Source: Chitinophaga sp. (GTDB lineage Bacteria; Bacteroidota; Bacteroidia; Chitinophagales; Chitinophagaceae). From it: a stretch of 64,000 nucleotides of DNA. The stretch's first letter is position 1. Each line of letters starts with the position of its first letter. Shown here piece by piece: positions 8,946-18,335 of the stretch. The notes beneath the pieces are model-generated. The model saw nothing but the letters and a program-made list of their open reading frames with translations, made no database searches and was not told where the DNA came from. The position numbers were made by a program, and so were the translations under genes. The stretch covers positions 620,001 to 684,000 of the forward strand of contig NZ_JAGHZS010000001.1 in assembly GCF_017745275.1 (NCBI RefSeq). Direction: 5' to 3'.

Positions 8946-9149
8946 TTTTTATGTGTGGATAAAGAGTATCACCGCCAGTGAACGGTGATACTTTATCAAC
9001 AGCACATCTCCGTCATTCATTAATATTATTCTTTGGTGATCCAGGTGGATGTCCAAATGCTACAGTAAAACTACCTCCGTTTGTATTGCTGAACAATGAC
9101 GGACATTATCCGCCCCATTGATGTTGATCATTTTTTGAGATGACCATGA
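8946..9149. other. Intergenic region with hairpin and coding-like debris
   Basis: AGTATCACCG (8965-8974) and CGGTGATACT (8983-8992) form a perfect 10-bp stem with an 8-base loop. On the minus strand it is followed by CTTTATCC, so it may terminate the glycosyltransferase transcript. Between 9000 and 9120 short open frames on both strands read like protein, but neither has a convincing start or a family I recognise. Confidence 0.35.
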
Positions 9150-10649
9150 TCATTGTTTCGCCAAAGGCGGATGATAATCCAGGCAGCGGAATACCAGGAA
9201 CTTCCGCACCACACGGCCCTGTTGCCGTACTACAATAGGTGGTAACTCCGTCACGGAGCTGAAATAAGGCGCCAATTTTTTTACAAATGCCAGTTCATCT
9301 ACGGCATCATTTACATCTGTTAGGGAGTTAATAAAGAGAGCATTCTTTCCTTTCAAAGTATTTATATCGGTACCTATAAAATCAAATTGCAAGGCATTTT
9401 CCCCGATAATATTCCTGGAATACACCATACGTCCCAGGTACAAATTAAGCATGGCACTGGTTTTATAATCATCTGCAGAAAAAATGAAATCGTTGGGATA
9501 GGTGGCCGACAATTCCTTCACCCCTGCGCCTAATCCGCTCCAACCAATCATAGTATCATCAGAATGAATAGGTACCGGGTAAAAAATAACTTCCACCGCC
9601 AATGCCAGATGTACCACCAGTGAGCAGATCCACTGCCAGCGGATATACTTCATCGTTACCCAGGTACTGACCCAGATAATCCCGGTTATATAGGCCGGCA
9701 TCATCCAGTTGATTTTTATCCAGTAAACGGGGGATATCAATAAAAAGATCCCAAAAAGCGGCACAAAAAAACATAACAGGAATAACTGCGGCGCCGGGAT
9801 ACGGGCGATCTGCCACTTGTATTTGCGTGCAAATTTATAGCAGTAGTACAGCAGCACCCCTAACAATACTGGCAAGAGGATGGCTGCCTGATGCCCAATT
9901 ACCCCCAGGAAGTCGAGCGGATGAAATTCCACGCCCCCTACTCTCTCGGACGACTGAAAACGGAAAGACGCAAACTGGTTATCCACATTCCAGATCACGA
10001 CGGGTAAAATTGTTACGCCAAACGCCAGGATACTCGCGAAAAACCAGGGCGACCACAGATACCGGCGATGCGACTTACTCAGCAACAGGAACAACACCGC
10101 CCCTGCCGGCAACATGATAGCAGTGTATTTACTATCAAAAGCCAGCCCCATGGCGATACCTGCGTATATCCAGTACGCCCTGCGCGATTCAAATACCGCG
10201 CGGTATACCGCTATCAGCGAAATACACCAGAAAAATAATAAGGGAACATCCGGGGTAGAGACTAATGATAAGATGGTAATCATCAGCGTGGCATACAGCA
10301 GCAACAGGCTATTCCAGGCCCTTGTCCGGGAAAGGAAGCAGCGCGACAAATGGTAGAAAGCCAGCAAGGTACCTATGGTTACCAATGTATCCGCCAGCTT
10401 GATTACCCATACATGCCGCCCAAACAGGTCGGTAAATGCCCTCAAAATCCAGGCGATGGCGGGTGGATGATCAAAATAGGAAAGCGCGAAGTGCTGCCCG
10501 TAGAAATAGTAATACGCATCCTGCGGCATCGCCCCCATGGCTCCAATAAAAGAAAACCTCAGTAAAACAACTATTGCAATGGCGAACGCCATCCATTTGT
10601 GGGTAGTGATATAGGTGGGTAACCGATTCCCCTCTGCTGATTCCCGCAT
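9150..10649 (-). CDS. GT39 / ArnT-like integral-membrane glycosyltransferase
   Basis: A 499-residue polytopic membrane protein with about ten hydrophobic segments. It has the hallmark first periplasmic loop of the PMT/ArnT superfamily, DAYYYFYGQHFALSYFDHPP, containing the acidic residue and HPP used by polyprenyl-phosphate sugar transferases. A second conserved stretch is AGIAMGLAFDSKYTA. Such enzymes move a sugar from a lipid-phosphate carrier to a lipid, glycan or protein on the outer face of the inner membrane. Sugar and acceptor are unknown. It stands alone: the upstream neighbour is a decayed gene and the downstream gene is about 200 bases away. Confidence 0.8.
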   Translation of the reverse strand: MRESAEGNRLPTYITTHKWMAFAIAIVVLLRFSFIGAMGAMPQDAYYYFYGQHFALSYFDHPPAIAWILRAFTDLFGRHVWVIKLADTLVTIGTLLAFYHLSRCFLSRTRAWNSLLLLYATLMITILSLVSTPDVPLLFFWCISLIAVYRAVFESRRAYWIYAGIAMGLAFDSKYTAIMLPAGAVLFLLLSKSHRRYLWSPWFFASILAFGVTILPVVIWNVDNQFASFRFQSSERVGGVEFHPLDFLGVIGHQAAILLPVLLGVLLYYCYKFARKYKWQIARIPAPQLFLLCFFVPLFGIFLLISPVYWIKINWMMPAYITGIIWVSTWVTMKYIRWQWICSLVVHLALAVEVIFYPVPIHSDDTMIGWSGLGAGVKELSATYPNDFIFSADDYKTSAMLNLYLGRMVYSRNIIGENALQFDFIGTDINTLKGKNALFINSLTDVNDAVDELAFVKKLAPYFSSVTELPPIVVRQQGRVVRKFLVFRCLDYHPPLAKQ

Positions 10650-10872
10650 ATGTAACGCTGACAGTTATATGAATGACAGTGTCCCACTTCCCACAATCTC
10701 CATGCCGCTTGATAAGCCGACAGGTACTGTTTAACCATATTTAACACTGCGCCCGTCTGCATTCATCTGCCTTAAGCAGTACACCAGGTTGCACTGCCTG
10801 CCTGCAAGGTATGTAAACCCGCGGCAGCAAGGCAATCAGCAAAGCGCCTATTGCTTCCACAACCAGTTACCA

Positions 10873-11013
10873 TCAACTGACTTGTGCATGAAAAGCTACA
10901 TCACGCAGCCAGTACCTGGCCACCGGCGTAGCCACTATAACAGATAAAATCACCAGTATGAGGAAATCTTTTGACAACAATGCCACAATGCTACTCATAC
11001 CGGCGACCAACAC
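10873..11013 (-). pseudogene. C-terminal remnant of an FtsX/MacB-type ABC transporter permease
   Basis: On the minus strand the frame ending at the TGA (10873-10875) reads VLVAGMSSIVALLSKDF, then ILVILSVIVATPVARYWLRD, then VAFHAQVS. This is the conserved tail of Bacteroidota FtsX-like permeases: KVLGAS, LLSKDF, last membrane helix, TPxAW, WLxDFAY. About six residues seem missing after ATPVA, and nothing of the remaining several hundred residues is present. Upstream the frame runs straight into the palindrome at 11019-11055. I interpret it as a truncated leftover of an MacB-type efflux permease. The identification rests on motif memory, without an alignment. Confidence 0.6.
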
Positions 11014-11018
11014 ACAAA

Positions 11019-11055
11019 TTTTGTCTTGTCCGGGATGATCCCGGACAAGACAAAA
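11019..11055. repeat. Perfect 17-bp palindromic hairpin after the GH89 gene
   Basis: TTTTGTCTTGTCCGGGA (11019-11035), a 3-base loop, and its exact reverse complement (11039-11055). It begins five bases after the stop codon of the GH89 gene. The arms end in A4/T4 but no U run follows the stem, so it is not a textbook intrinsic terminator. It may protect the 3' end of the mRNA or be a copy of a dispersed palindromic repeat. Confidence 0.75.
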
Positions 11056-11060
11056 AAGCT

Positions 11061-13133
11061 CTATTGCTCCGTCCATTGCTTCTCCCACTGGAAAAACGCC
11101 GGCATCGGCGTGTTCTTACCTTCCAGTTGATCCATTAATGCAGCAATATACATTTTCCAGCGAGGCAGGTAATAGCTGCGCATCAGGCCACCCCATTCCT
11201 TATTGGCATATTCATGCAGGTCGGTGTCAGGATTATCCGGGCCCCAGTATGCGATCTGTGTTTTAGCATTGCGCACCAGCAGTTTCTTTTCAGCAGGTGT
11301 TTGTCCCAGGTTTTGTGCGGCATTCACCCAGGTATCCAACCGGAAATGTTTGTTGCCACTGAGCAGTAAATCCTGTTGCTGCATCAGTGCCAGGAAACGC
11401 GCGGACGTTTGTTTGAATACAGCAAGATCTTTTCTCTCAAAGGCAGCTACCATCTCTGCATAAATTTCTTCTCCGCGATTTGCATTTACCTGTCGTTGAA
11501 AATCGATCGCATCAATTTCGTAGGTAGTGTTATTCTTCATGGCCGGCGCGGCTTTCAGAAAAGTAGCCACAGCATCCGCAAATGCTTTGGTATCATAGTT
11601 ACGTTTACGGGTACCCCAGGTAGATACGGGTACATCCTTCAAGGTAGGACGAGCACAGAATACAGATTCATTAGGCCCTTCCTGGTATTGTGGAAAACTA
11701 CTGTATGCGGTAGCCACTAATCCCTGCCATGCCGCTTGTAACTGCGGATGATCACTGCCATAACGGTAACGTACATATGATTTTATCCAGTCTTTCACTT
11801 CCACCTTATCTGCATGCCAGGCCAGCTCGAGTATCAGGTCATAAATAACCGGGTTGTTGTGAATACCTTCCGGCATAATGCCTGTACCTTTAAACAAGGA
11901 ACTGTAAGGACTATGTGCCGCGCGGAAAGTTTCATCTGCAAAGCGTTGCAGCTTGCCATACAATCCCAGCTTTTCTCCGAAGTTATTCACACTGCACCAG
12001 ATGAATGGTGTGCCTTCATATCCTTTGCGGGTTTCCCAGTTAGCAGTATTTTCCCCAAATAATTCCTGTACCAGCACTTTAGACTTATCAAGTCCTGCTA
12101 ACAAGGCCCCGGAAGGGTTTGCCTGCCAGCCCTGCAATACCCAGGTGCTGCCGGGAAAATGTTGCTGCATGGTTTGCTGAATTGCACGAGCGGCGGCACT
12201 TACATCTACGCCCTTGCTGATACCACCTTCGTGAAAGGGATCGCCCGCAAAGAAATGAATGTTGCTGCCATATAATTTTTTCAACTCTTCATAGTAGATG
12301 CCGGCAATCCTGGTGAAGTTGCTGTCGCCGGGAATGAGGAAGTCCGGGCGTTGAAAGCCACCGGCCCATTTGCCCTGCTCTACTACTTTTATAGGCATCT
12401 TTTCTTTCAGGTTCACTGGTATCATGCCGTAGAAGCCTTGCATCACCGGCGCAATGCCTAATCCGCTCATACGTGCCAGGATTTGTTTTTCCAGCGCCGT
12501 TTGCTGGTCAATCATTTGTTGTGTTACCGGTCCACCCCAGCCTTCGAGGTTACCCATGAGCCACCAGGCGGTAAAGCCCGGCCCTGCAACAAAGCGACGG
12601 GCTTCCTCACCAGAGTAGCCCAGGCGTTCCAGCGTATGTTGCCATACTGCTTCGGTGCCCATAGTAGCCAACATTACATTCACGCCGTTGAGCGCCATCC
12701 AGTCCAGTTCATGTTCCCAGTCTTTCCAGTTGTAATAGCTCATCGTGTAGCTGATGGTACAATAGTTCAGCGCATAGCGGTAATCATACATGGTGTTGAT
12801 ACGCACCGGCGCTTTCACTACTGGCAACGGTGCTACCGGCGACAAGTTGTCGCCCATATGCGACATCGAGCGATGACAGTAATATTTCAGGTACCAGTTC
12901 AGCCCGGCAGCAGCAGCACTGGGGCTGGAAGCACTGATCTGCACCTGCTTTCCTGGTGTTACAATTTCAAACTGATCTTTTCCATTTTCAGCCGGTATTC
13001 TTTTCAACACCAGCGATTTGGCCAGCCAGGGAACACGGCGTTGCGCCAGTTGCTGCACAGCAGGGAAGTCTTGTGCAAATACGCCGGAAGACAGGCATAG
13101 GAGTAGCCCTGCCAGCAAATTTTTACCTTTCAT
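11061..13133 (-). CDS. Alpha-N-acetylglucosaminidase, GH89 (NAGLU family)
   Basis: A secreted enzyme of 690 residues from the ATG ending at 13133, whose product starts with signal peptide MKGKNLLAGLLLCLSSGVFA. It shows the NAGLU layout. A small N-terminal domain (about 25-110) comes first. A TIM barrel follows with MYDYRYALNYCTISYTM, WMALNGVNVMLA, GPGFTAWWLMGNLEGWGGP, a Glu-containing FFAGDPFHEGG loop and FIWCSVNNFG. The C-terminal part is helical. Members remove terminal alpha-linked GlcNAc, as from heparan-type chains, mucins or bacterial glycans. No SusCD pair is adjacent. The divergent ATPase gene starts 94 bases away. Family assignment is strong, the natural substrate unknown. Confidence 0.88.
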   Translation of the reverse strand: MKGKNLLAGLLLCLSSGVFAQDFPAVQQLAQRRVPWLAKSLVLKRIPAENGKDQFEIVTPGKQVQISASSPSAAAAGLNWYLKYYCHRSMSHMGDNLSPVAPLPVVKAPVRINTMYDYRYALNYCTISYTMSYYNWKDWEHELDWMALNGVNVMLATMGTEAVWQHTLERLGYSGEEARRFVAGPGFTAWWLMGNLEGWGGPVTQQMIDQQTALEKQILARMSGLGIAPVMQGFYGMIPVNLKEKMPIKVVEQGKWAGGFQRPDFLIPGDSNFTRIAGIYYEELKKLYGSNIHFFAGDPFHEGGISKGVDVSAAARAIQQTMQQHFPGSTWVLQGWQANPSGALLAGLDKSKVLVQELFGENTANWETRKGYEGTPFIWCSVNNFGEKLGLYGKLQRFADETFRAAHSPYSSLFKGTGIMPEGIHNNPVIYDLILELAWHADKVEVKDWIKSYVRYRYGSDHPQLQAAWQGLVATAYSSFPQYQEGPNESVFCARPTLKDVPVSTWGTRKRNYDTKAFADAVATFLKAAPAMKNNTTYEIDAIDFQRQVNANRGEEIYAEMVAAFERKDLAVFKQTSARFLALMQQQDLLLSGNKHFRLDTWVNAAQNLGQTPAEKKLLVRNAKTQIAYWGPDNPDTDLHEYANKEWGGLMRSYYLPRWKMYIAALMDQLEGKNTPMPAFFQWEKQWTEQ

Positions 13134-13227
13134 TAGTTTCACTGTTATGATATAAAGAAGGTAAATGTAATGATCAATTACCTTAATTCGTAAATTTAGT
13201 ATCGCGCTGGCCTTCAAAACAACTTAT

Positions 13228-15777
13228 ATGGCAGGAAATAGTAATTTACCAGAACATATTAAGGGACTGAATGATGCGGAAGTAGCCGCCTCCAGGGAAA
13301 AGTACGGCAGCAACACCCCTGCTGCCCCCGCTACCAATCCTGTTCTACATCTGATAAAGGAAATACTGGGAGAACCCATGCTGCTATTGTTAATAGCCGT
13401 AACAGTGATTTATTTTGTGATGGGCGAACTGGGAGAAGCCTACTTCATGCTGGTAGCCATTGCCCTGGTATCAGGTATTTCTTTTTACCAGGACAGCCGC
13501 AGCCGCAAAGCATTGGAGGCGCTGGAAAAAATAAATGAACCACTGAGCAAAGTGATCCGGAACGGTGAACTGAAAAGCATTGCCACCAGCGATATTGTCA
13601 CCGGTGATATGCTATTGGTGTCAGAAGGCAATACCATCAACGCCGACGGCATCATTGTACATGCGAACGATTTTTCCGTGAATGAGTCCGCCCTTACCGG
13701 CGAAGCCTTTGCTGTTTTTAAACAACCCGACGGAGAAGATAACCGGGTGTATAGCGGTACCCTCGTGGTATCCGGTCTTGCGATCTGTGAAGTACAACAG
13801 GTAGGCGCTCAAACAAAAATAGGACAACTGGGCACTGCTATTCTCAATATCAAAGAAGAGCCAACACCGCTGCAACAACAGATTGAACAATTTGTGAAAT
13901 GGATGGCTGTAGCGGGCATCGCCGTTTTCCTGGCCGTGTGGTTGATTAATTTTATCCGCAGCGGCAGCTTAACCGATAGCCTGCTGAAAGGATTAACACT
14001 GGCCATGTCTATTTTACCGGAAGAAATCCCTGTAGCCTTCGCCACCTTTATGGCGTTAGGTTCCCGGCGACTCATGCAAATGGGTATCATCGTAAAGAAA
14101 ATCAGGACGGTGGAAGCACTGGGTAGCGCTACCATCATTTGCACAGACAAAACAGGTACCATCACGGAGAATAAAATGAGCCTGCCGGCAATTTATCGCG
14201 GCGAGGATCAGACTTTATACGGTGAAGACCAGCTACCGCTGGATGTAATAACCATGGCCATGTGGGCCAGCGAGCCGGTACCCTTTGATCCCATGGAAAA
14301 AACACTGCACCGGCTATACGAAAAAATGACATCCGCCGATGAACGACCTGGTTATACCATTGTACATGAGTATCCGTTAGCAGGCAAGCCGCCTATGATG
14401 ACACATGTATTTGAAAACAATGCCGGTCATCGCATCGTGGCAGCGAAAGGAGCGCCGGAAGCGATCATTGCCGTTTCCCATCTCCCGGAAAAAACAAAAA
14501 GTGAGATCACAGAACAGGTGCGTGCACTGGCTCAACAAGGCTACCGGGTACTCGGTGTAGCAACGTCGAACTTTACCGGAACCGACTATCCTGAACTACA
14601 ACAGGAACTGCCCTTTACGTTCGTAGGACTGTTAGCTTTTTACGATCCGCCCAAAGCCAATATAGGCGAGGTATTCAGGCAATTTTATGAAGCAGGTATT
14701 GCGGTTAAAATTATTACCGGCGACAACGCCGTTACCACCTGTGCCATTGCCAGGCAGGCAGGCCTGAAAAATGCCGACAATGCCATTGATGGCGAAGTAC
14801 TGATGCAAATGGATGCTGCGCAAATGCAACGGACCCTGGTGTCTGTCAATATTTTCACCCGCATGTTCCCTGAAGCAAAACTGGCCGCTATCAACGCACT
14901 GAAAGCCGACAAGGAAGTAGTAGCGATGACGGGAGATGGTGTAAACGACGGTCCCGCCCTGAAAGCCGCACACATCGGCATTGCCATGGGTAAAAAAGGG
15001 ACAGAGATCGCCAAGCAGGCCGCCGCACTCATACTCGTCAACGATGACCTCAGCGGCATGGTAGACGCTATTGCTGTTGGGAGGAGAATATATACCAATA
15101 TCAAAAAAGCGGTACAGTATATTATCTCTATTCATATTCCCATTATCCTCACGGTATCACTCCCGCTCTTTCTCGGCTGGATATATCCGAATATTTTCAC
15201 ACCGGTACACGTGATATTCCTCGAAATCATTATGGGGCCCACCTGCTCTATTGTATATGAAAATGAGCCCATGGAAGAAAATGCCATGCGACAGCCACCA
15301 AGGCCCATTACGCAAACTTTCCTCTCCTTCCGCGAAATGAATATCAGTATCATACAAGGACTACTGATTACCGCCGGCGTACTCAGCGCCTACCAATGGA
15401 GCGTTGCGCAAGGTTACGATGAAACACATACCCGCAGCATGGTATTTACCACATTGGTGCTGGCCAACATTTTTCTTACATTGGTGAATCGTTCGTTTTA
15501 CTACTCTTTCCTGCACAGCATGCGCAATCGCAACAAACTAATGGTAAGCGTGATTATCATTACTTTGATATTACTGGCTGTTATGCTATACGTTCCCCCG
15601 GTAGCACAATTTTTTAGCATCAACGCGTTACAGTTACCACAGCTATTGATATGTGCTGGCATTGGCGCAGTGGCGGTATTATGGTTTGAAATCTGGAAAT
15701 GGTGGAAGCGAAGCACACGTTCTGCGGGCAAACAACAACGGGAAACATTGTCCGCGGCGGGCGCAGGTAGTATATAA
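13228..15777 (+). CDS. Cation-translocating P-type ATPase
   Basis: An 849-residue transport ATPase. It has an N-terminal cation-ATPase domain (LNDAEVAASREKYGSN), the actuator motif LTGEA, the phosphorylation motif CTDKTGT with Asp307, and the hinge MTGDGVNDGPALKAAHIGIA. About ten membrane segments complete it. The motif in membrane segment 4 is PEEIP, where classic calcium pumps have PEGLP and proton pumps have PEALP, so ion specificity is uncertain; calcium or magnesium are possible. The N-terminus has no cysteine-rich metal-binding domain, which argues against copper or zinc. The gene opens a plus-strand unit with the hydroxyacid dehydrogenase 29 bases downstream. Confidence 0.87.
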   Translation: MAGNSNLPEHIKGLNDAEVAASREKYGSNTPAAPATNPVLHLIKEILGEPMLLLLIAVTVIYFVMGELGEAYFMLVAIALVSGISFYQDSRSRKALEALEKINEPLSKVIRNGELKSIATSDIVTGDMLLVSEGNTINADGIIVHANDFSVNESALTGEAFAVFKQPDGEDNRVYSGTLVVSGLAICEVQQVGAQTKIGQLGTAILNIKEEPTPLQQQIEQFVKWMAVAGIAVFLAVWLINFIRSGSLTDSLLKGLTLAMSILPEEIPVAFATFMALGSRRLMQMGIIVKKIRTVEALGSATIICTDKTGTITENKMSLPAIYRGEDQTLYGEDQLPLDVITMAMWASEPVPFDPMEKTLHRLYEKMTSADERPGYTIVHEYPLAGKPPMMTHVFENNAGHRIVAAKGAPEAIIAVSHLPEKTKSEITEQVRALAQQGYRVLGVATSNFTGTDYPELQQELPFTFVGLLAFYDPPKANIGEVFRQFYEAGIAVKIITGDNAVTTCAIARQAGLKNADNAIDGEVLMQMDAAQMQRTLVSVNIFTRMFPEAKLAAINALKADKEVVAMTGDGVNDGPALKAAHIGIAMGKKGTEIAKQAAALILVNDDLSGMVDAIAVGRRIYTNIKKAVQYIISIHIPIILTVSLPLFLGWIYPNIFTPVHVIFLEIIMGPTCSIVYENEPMEENAMRQPPRPITQTFLSFREMNISIIQGLLITAGVLSAYQWSVAQGYDETHTRSMVFTTLVLANIFLTLVNRSFYYSFLHSMRNRNKLMVSVIIITLILLAVMLYVPPVAQFFSINALQLPQLLICAGIGAVAVLWFEIWKWWKRSTRSAGKQQRETLSAAGAGSI

Positions 15778-15806
15778 TCAACATCTCAAAAAAAAGAAAA
15801 ACAGCC

Positions 15807-16781
15807 ATGAAAGTATTCACAACAAGAGTTATTCCGGAAGAAGGGTTGCTACTGCTTCAACGTGCAGGCGTTACCGTTAAACAGTGGACAGAGAGAAAAG
15901 AGCTGACACTGGAAGATATGATTGAGCAATGCAAAGACCAGGACGCATTATTCTATGCCGGTGGCAGGCATATTGATCGCCCATTTATGGAGCACGCCAG
16001 GCACCTGAAAGTGATCAGCTTATTATCCGTAGGCTACGATAATGTAGACCTGAAAGCCGCTACAGAATTAGGCATTCAGATTACCAATACGCCCGGGGTG
16101 CTAAGCAATGCCACCGCCGATACCGCCTTTTTGTTAATGCAGGCAGTAGCCCGGAAAGCTTTCTATCAACATAAAAGAATATTAAACGGGGACTGGGGAT
16201 TTTCCACACCAACTGCTAACCTGGGTATTGATATAGAAGGAAAAACGCTGGGCATCTGGGGGCTGGGCAATATAGGAACGGTAATGGCTAAACGCTGTAA
16301 AGCTGCTTTCGATATGAAAATCCTTTATTGCAACCGCCATCGCAATAAAGCGGCTGAGAAAGAGCTGGGCGCCACCTTTGTGTCTTTCGATGAACTGCTG
16401 GCACAAAGCGATGTACTCAGCGTACATACCAGCCTTACGCCCGAAACCAAAGACAAATTTAACCTGGAAGCCTTCCGTAAAATGAAGCCCACCGCTATTT
16501 TCATCAACGCCGCCAGGGGAGGTATTCACAACGAAACAGATTTATTGTTTGCCTTACAGGACGGGCTGATCTGGGGCGCAGGACTGGATGTGACCAATCC
16601 TGAACCCATGCAGCCGGATAACCCCTTGCTGAATATGCCTACCGTAGCTATCTTACCGCATATAGGCTCCGCTACGGTAGAAACAAGGAATGCTATGTCG
16701 CGCATTGCCGCGGAAAATGTGCTGGCTGCTTTGGAAGGCAGGCCGGTACCGAACCCGGTGAATCATCTTTATTCACTGTAG
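15807..16781 (+). CDS. D-2-hydroxyacid dehydrogenase (glyoxylate/hydroxypyruvate reductase-like)
   Basis: A 324-residue NAD(P)-dependent enzyme of the D-isomer 2-hydroxyacid dehydrogenase family. The substrate motif LLSVGYDNVDL is followed by the Rossmann loop GIWGLGNIG. The catalytic triad is visible as Arg237 (INAARGG), Glu266 (NPEPM) and His285 (PHIGSAT). The LSVGYDN signature and NAARG favour glycerate dehydrogenase or glyoxylate reductase (GhrB/GyaR type), interconverting glyoxylate/hydroxypyruvate and glycolate/glycerate. After the nucleotide loop, CNRHR suggests NADPH preference. It lies 29 bases behind the ATPase gene, probably in one transcript. Confidence 0.88.
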   Translation: MKVFTTRVIPEEGLLLLQRAGVTVKQWTERKELTLEDMIEQCKDQDALFYAGGRHIDRPFMEHARHLKVISLLSVGYDNVDLKAATELGIQITNTPGVLSNATADTAFLLMQAVARKAFYQHKRILNGDWGFSTPTANLGIDIEGKTLGIWGLGNIGTVMAKRCKAAFDMKILYCNRHRNKAAEKELGATFVSFDELLAQSDVLSVHTSLTPETKDKFNLEAFRKMKPTAIFINAARGGIHNETDLLFALQDGLIWGAGLDVTNPEPMQPDNPLLNMPTVAILPHIGSATVETRNAMSRIAAENVLAALEGRPVPNPVNHLYSL

Positions 16782-16838
16782 CTATTATTCACTTTCCGCC
16801 TACCGGTTTTTCAGTAACTTTAGTAAAAGCACTACGCT

Positions 16839-18095
16839 ATGAAAAAAGTCGCTATCATCGGCGGGCAAAGAATCCCTTTCGTCAAGTCTTTCAAAGAGTA
16901 TAACCACATCAGTAACCAGGAAATGCTAACCTTCGTTTTAAATGCACTGGTCAGTCGTTACCAACTGGCTGGCAAGCGTATAGGCGAAGTGGCATTGGGT
17001 GCTTTACTCAACCGTTCCACAGAATGGAACTTTGCCAGGGAATGCGTTTTAGGCACTGCCCTGGATCCTCATACCCCGGCTTACAATTTACAGCGTGCCT
17101 GCGGCACCAGCCTGGATGCCGCCATACAACTGGGCCTGCGGATCGGGTGCGGACAAATAGATACCGGCATCGCTGGCGGCAGCGATACCAACAGCGATAT
17201 TCCCTTACTGTTTAAGCAGCAACTGGCCTGGAAACTAACTGACCTGCGCGCCGCTAAAACACTGGGGGCGCGACTGAAAATACTCACCTCTATTCGCTTT
17301 AAAGATCTCACACCTGTATATCCTTCTATCGTAGAACCCAGAACGGGCCTCTCGATGGGACAACACACCGAGAAAATGGTGGCCGAATGGGGCATCACGC
17401 GGGAAGCACAGGATGCACTGGCATACCAGAGCCATATGAACGCAGCCAAAGCCTATGCAGAAGGCTTTTTCAATGACCTGGTGATGGAATTCAAAGGCGT
17501 AAAAAAAGATACCATTGTACGCGCCGATACCACACCAGCCAAACTCGCCGCGTTGAAGCCCGCATTTGATCCCAATGGCAGCCTGACTGCCGGTAACAGC
17601 ACCTTGTATACCGACGGCGCCTCTGCCTTATTGCTGGCCTCGGAAGAATATGCGCAGCAACAAAACTGGCCGGTGATGGCGCACCTTGTAGACGCAGAAA
17701 GCGCCGCAGTGGATTATGTGAACGGCGAAGGACTACTCATGGCGCCTACCTATGCAGTGGCACGCATGCTGAAACGCAACCACCTAAAGTTGCAGGACTT
17801 CGATATCTATGAAATTCATGAAGCTTTCTGCGGACAAGTACTCTGTACGCTCAAAGCCTGGGAAGATGTTGCCTACTGCAAAAAACTGGGTTGGGATGCA
17901 CCACTGGGCAGCATCGACCGCACTAAGCTAAATATCAAAGGCGGCAGTGTGGCTATCGGTCATCCTTTTGCGGCTACTGGTACCCGTATTCTCGCACAGG
18001 CTGCGAAAATATTGCAGGAACGCGGCAGTGGACGAGCACTGGTATCTATCTGCACCGCCGGCGGTATGGGGGTGGTAGCTATCCTGGAACGTTAG
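16839..18095 (+). CDS. Thiolase (acetyl-CoA C-acyltransferase, FadI-like)
   Basis: A 418-residue thiolase with all catalytic elements: nucleophile Cys88 in QRACGTSLDA, EIHEAFCGQV, His375 in GGSVAIGHPFAATG, and proton-transfer Cys405 in CTAGGMG. The long loop domain between about 130 and 240 and the overall length fit FadI-type degradative thiolases (trifunctional-type 3-ketoacyl-CoA thiolase) better than short biosynthetic ones. It would cleave 3-ketoacyl-CoA to acetyl-CoA plus a shortened acyl-CoA, or act in reverse on two acetyl-CoA. No hydratase/dehydrogenase partner is adjacent. It lies 57 bases behind the dehydrogenase gene and may share its transcript. Confidence 0.88.
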   Translation: MKKVAIIGGQRIPFVKSFKEYNHISNQEMLTFVLNALVSRYQLAGKRIGEVALGALLNRSTEWNFARECVLGTALDPHTPAYNLQRACGTSLDAAIQLGLRIGCGQIDTGIAGGSDTNSDIPLLFKQQLAWKLTDLRAAKTLGARLKILTSIRFKDLTPVYPSIVEPRTGLSMGQHTEKMVAEWGITREAQDALAYQSHMNAAKAYAEGFFNDLVMEFKGVKKDTIVRADTTPAKLAALKPAFDPNGSLTAGNSTLYTDGASALLLASEEYAQQQNWPVMAHLVDAESAAVDYVNGEGLLMAPTYAVARMLKRNHLKLQDFDIYEIHEAFCGQVLCTLKAWEDVAYCKKLGWDAPLGSIDRTKLNIKGGSVAIGHPFAATGTRILAQAAKILQERGSGRALVSICTAGGMGVVAILER

Positions 18096-18167
18096 CTTTT
18101 AATCAACTTCACCCCGCAATTAATTAATTGTCAATATAACACGTATTAAAAGTTATCACATAAAAAA

Positions 18168-18191
18168 CCCGTCCCGGAAAACCAGGACGGG
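18168..18191 (-). terminator. Intrinsic terminator for the GH116 / DUF1543 unit
   Basis: CCCGTCC and GGACGGG form a 7-bp stem. On the minus strand the stem is followed by six Ts. It lies about 145 bases beyond the DUF1543 stop and marks the end of the minus-strand block that starts at 44,108. The rest of 18,096-18,335 shows nothing recognisable. Confidence 0.6.
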
Positions 18192-18335
18192 AGATCATTG
18201 TCATCCATTTCACCGAATAAAATTTCGATTGTTTTATTGCGACATATACCATGCCGGAAATGGAAGATTATCATTTAATGCAATACTTTTTCCCGCGTTT
18301 CTTCCCGCAGGTTGGTAGCGATGATACGTTCGTAA

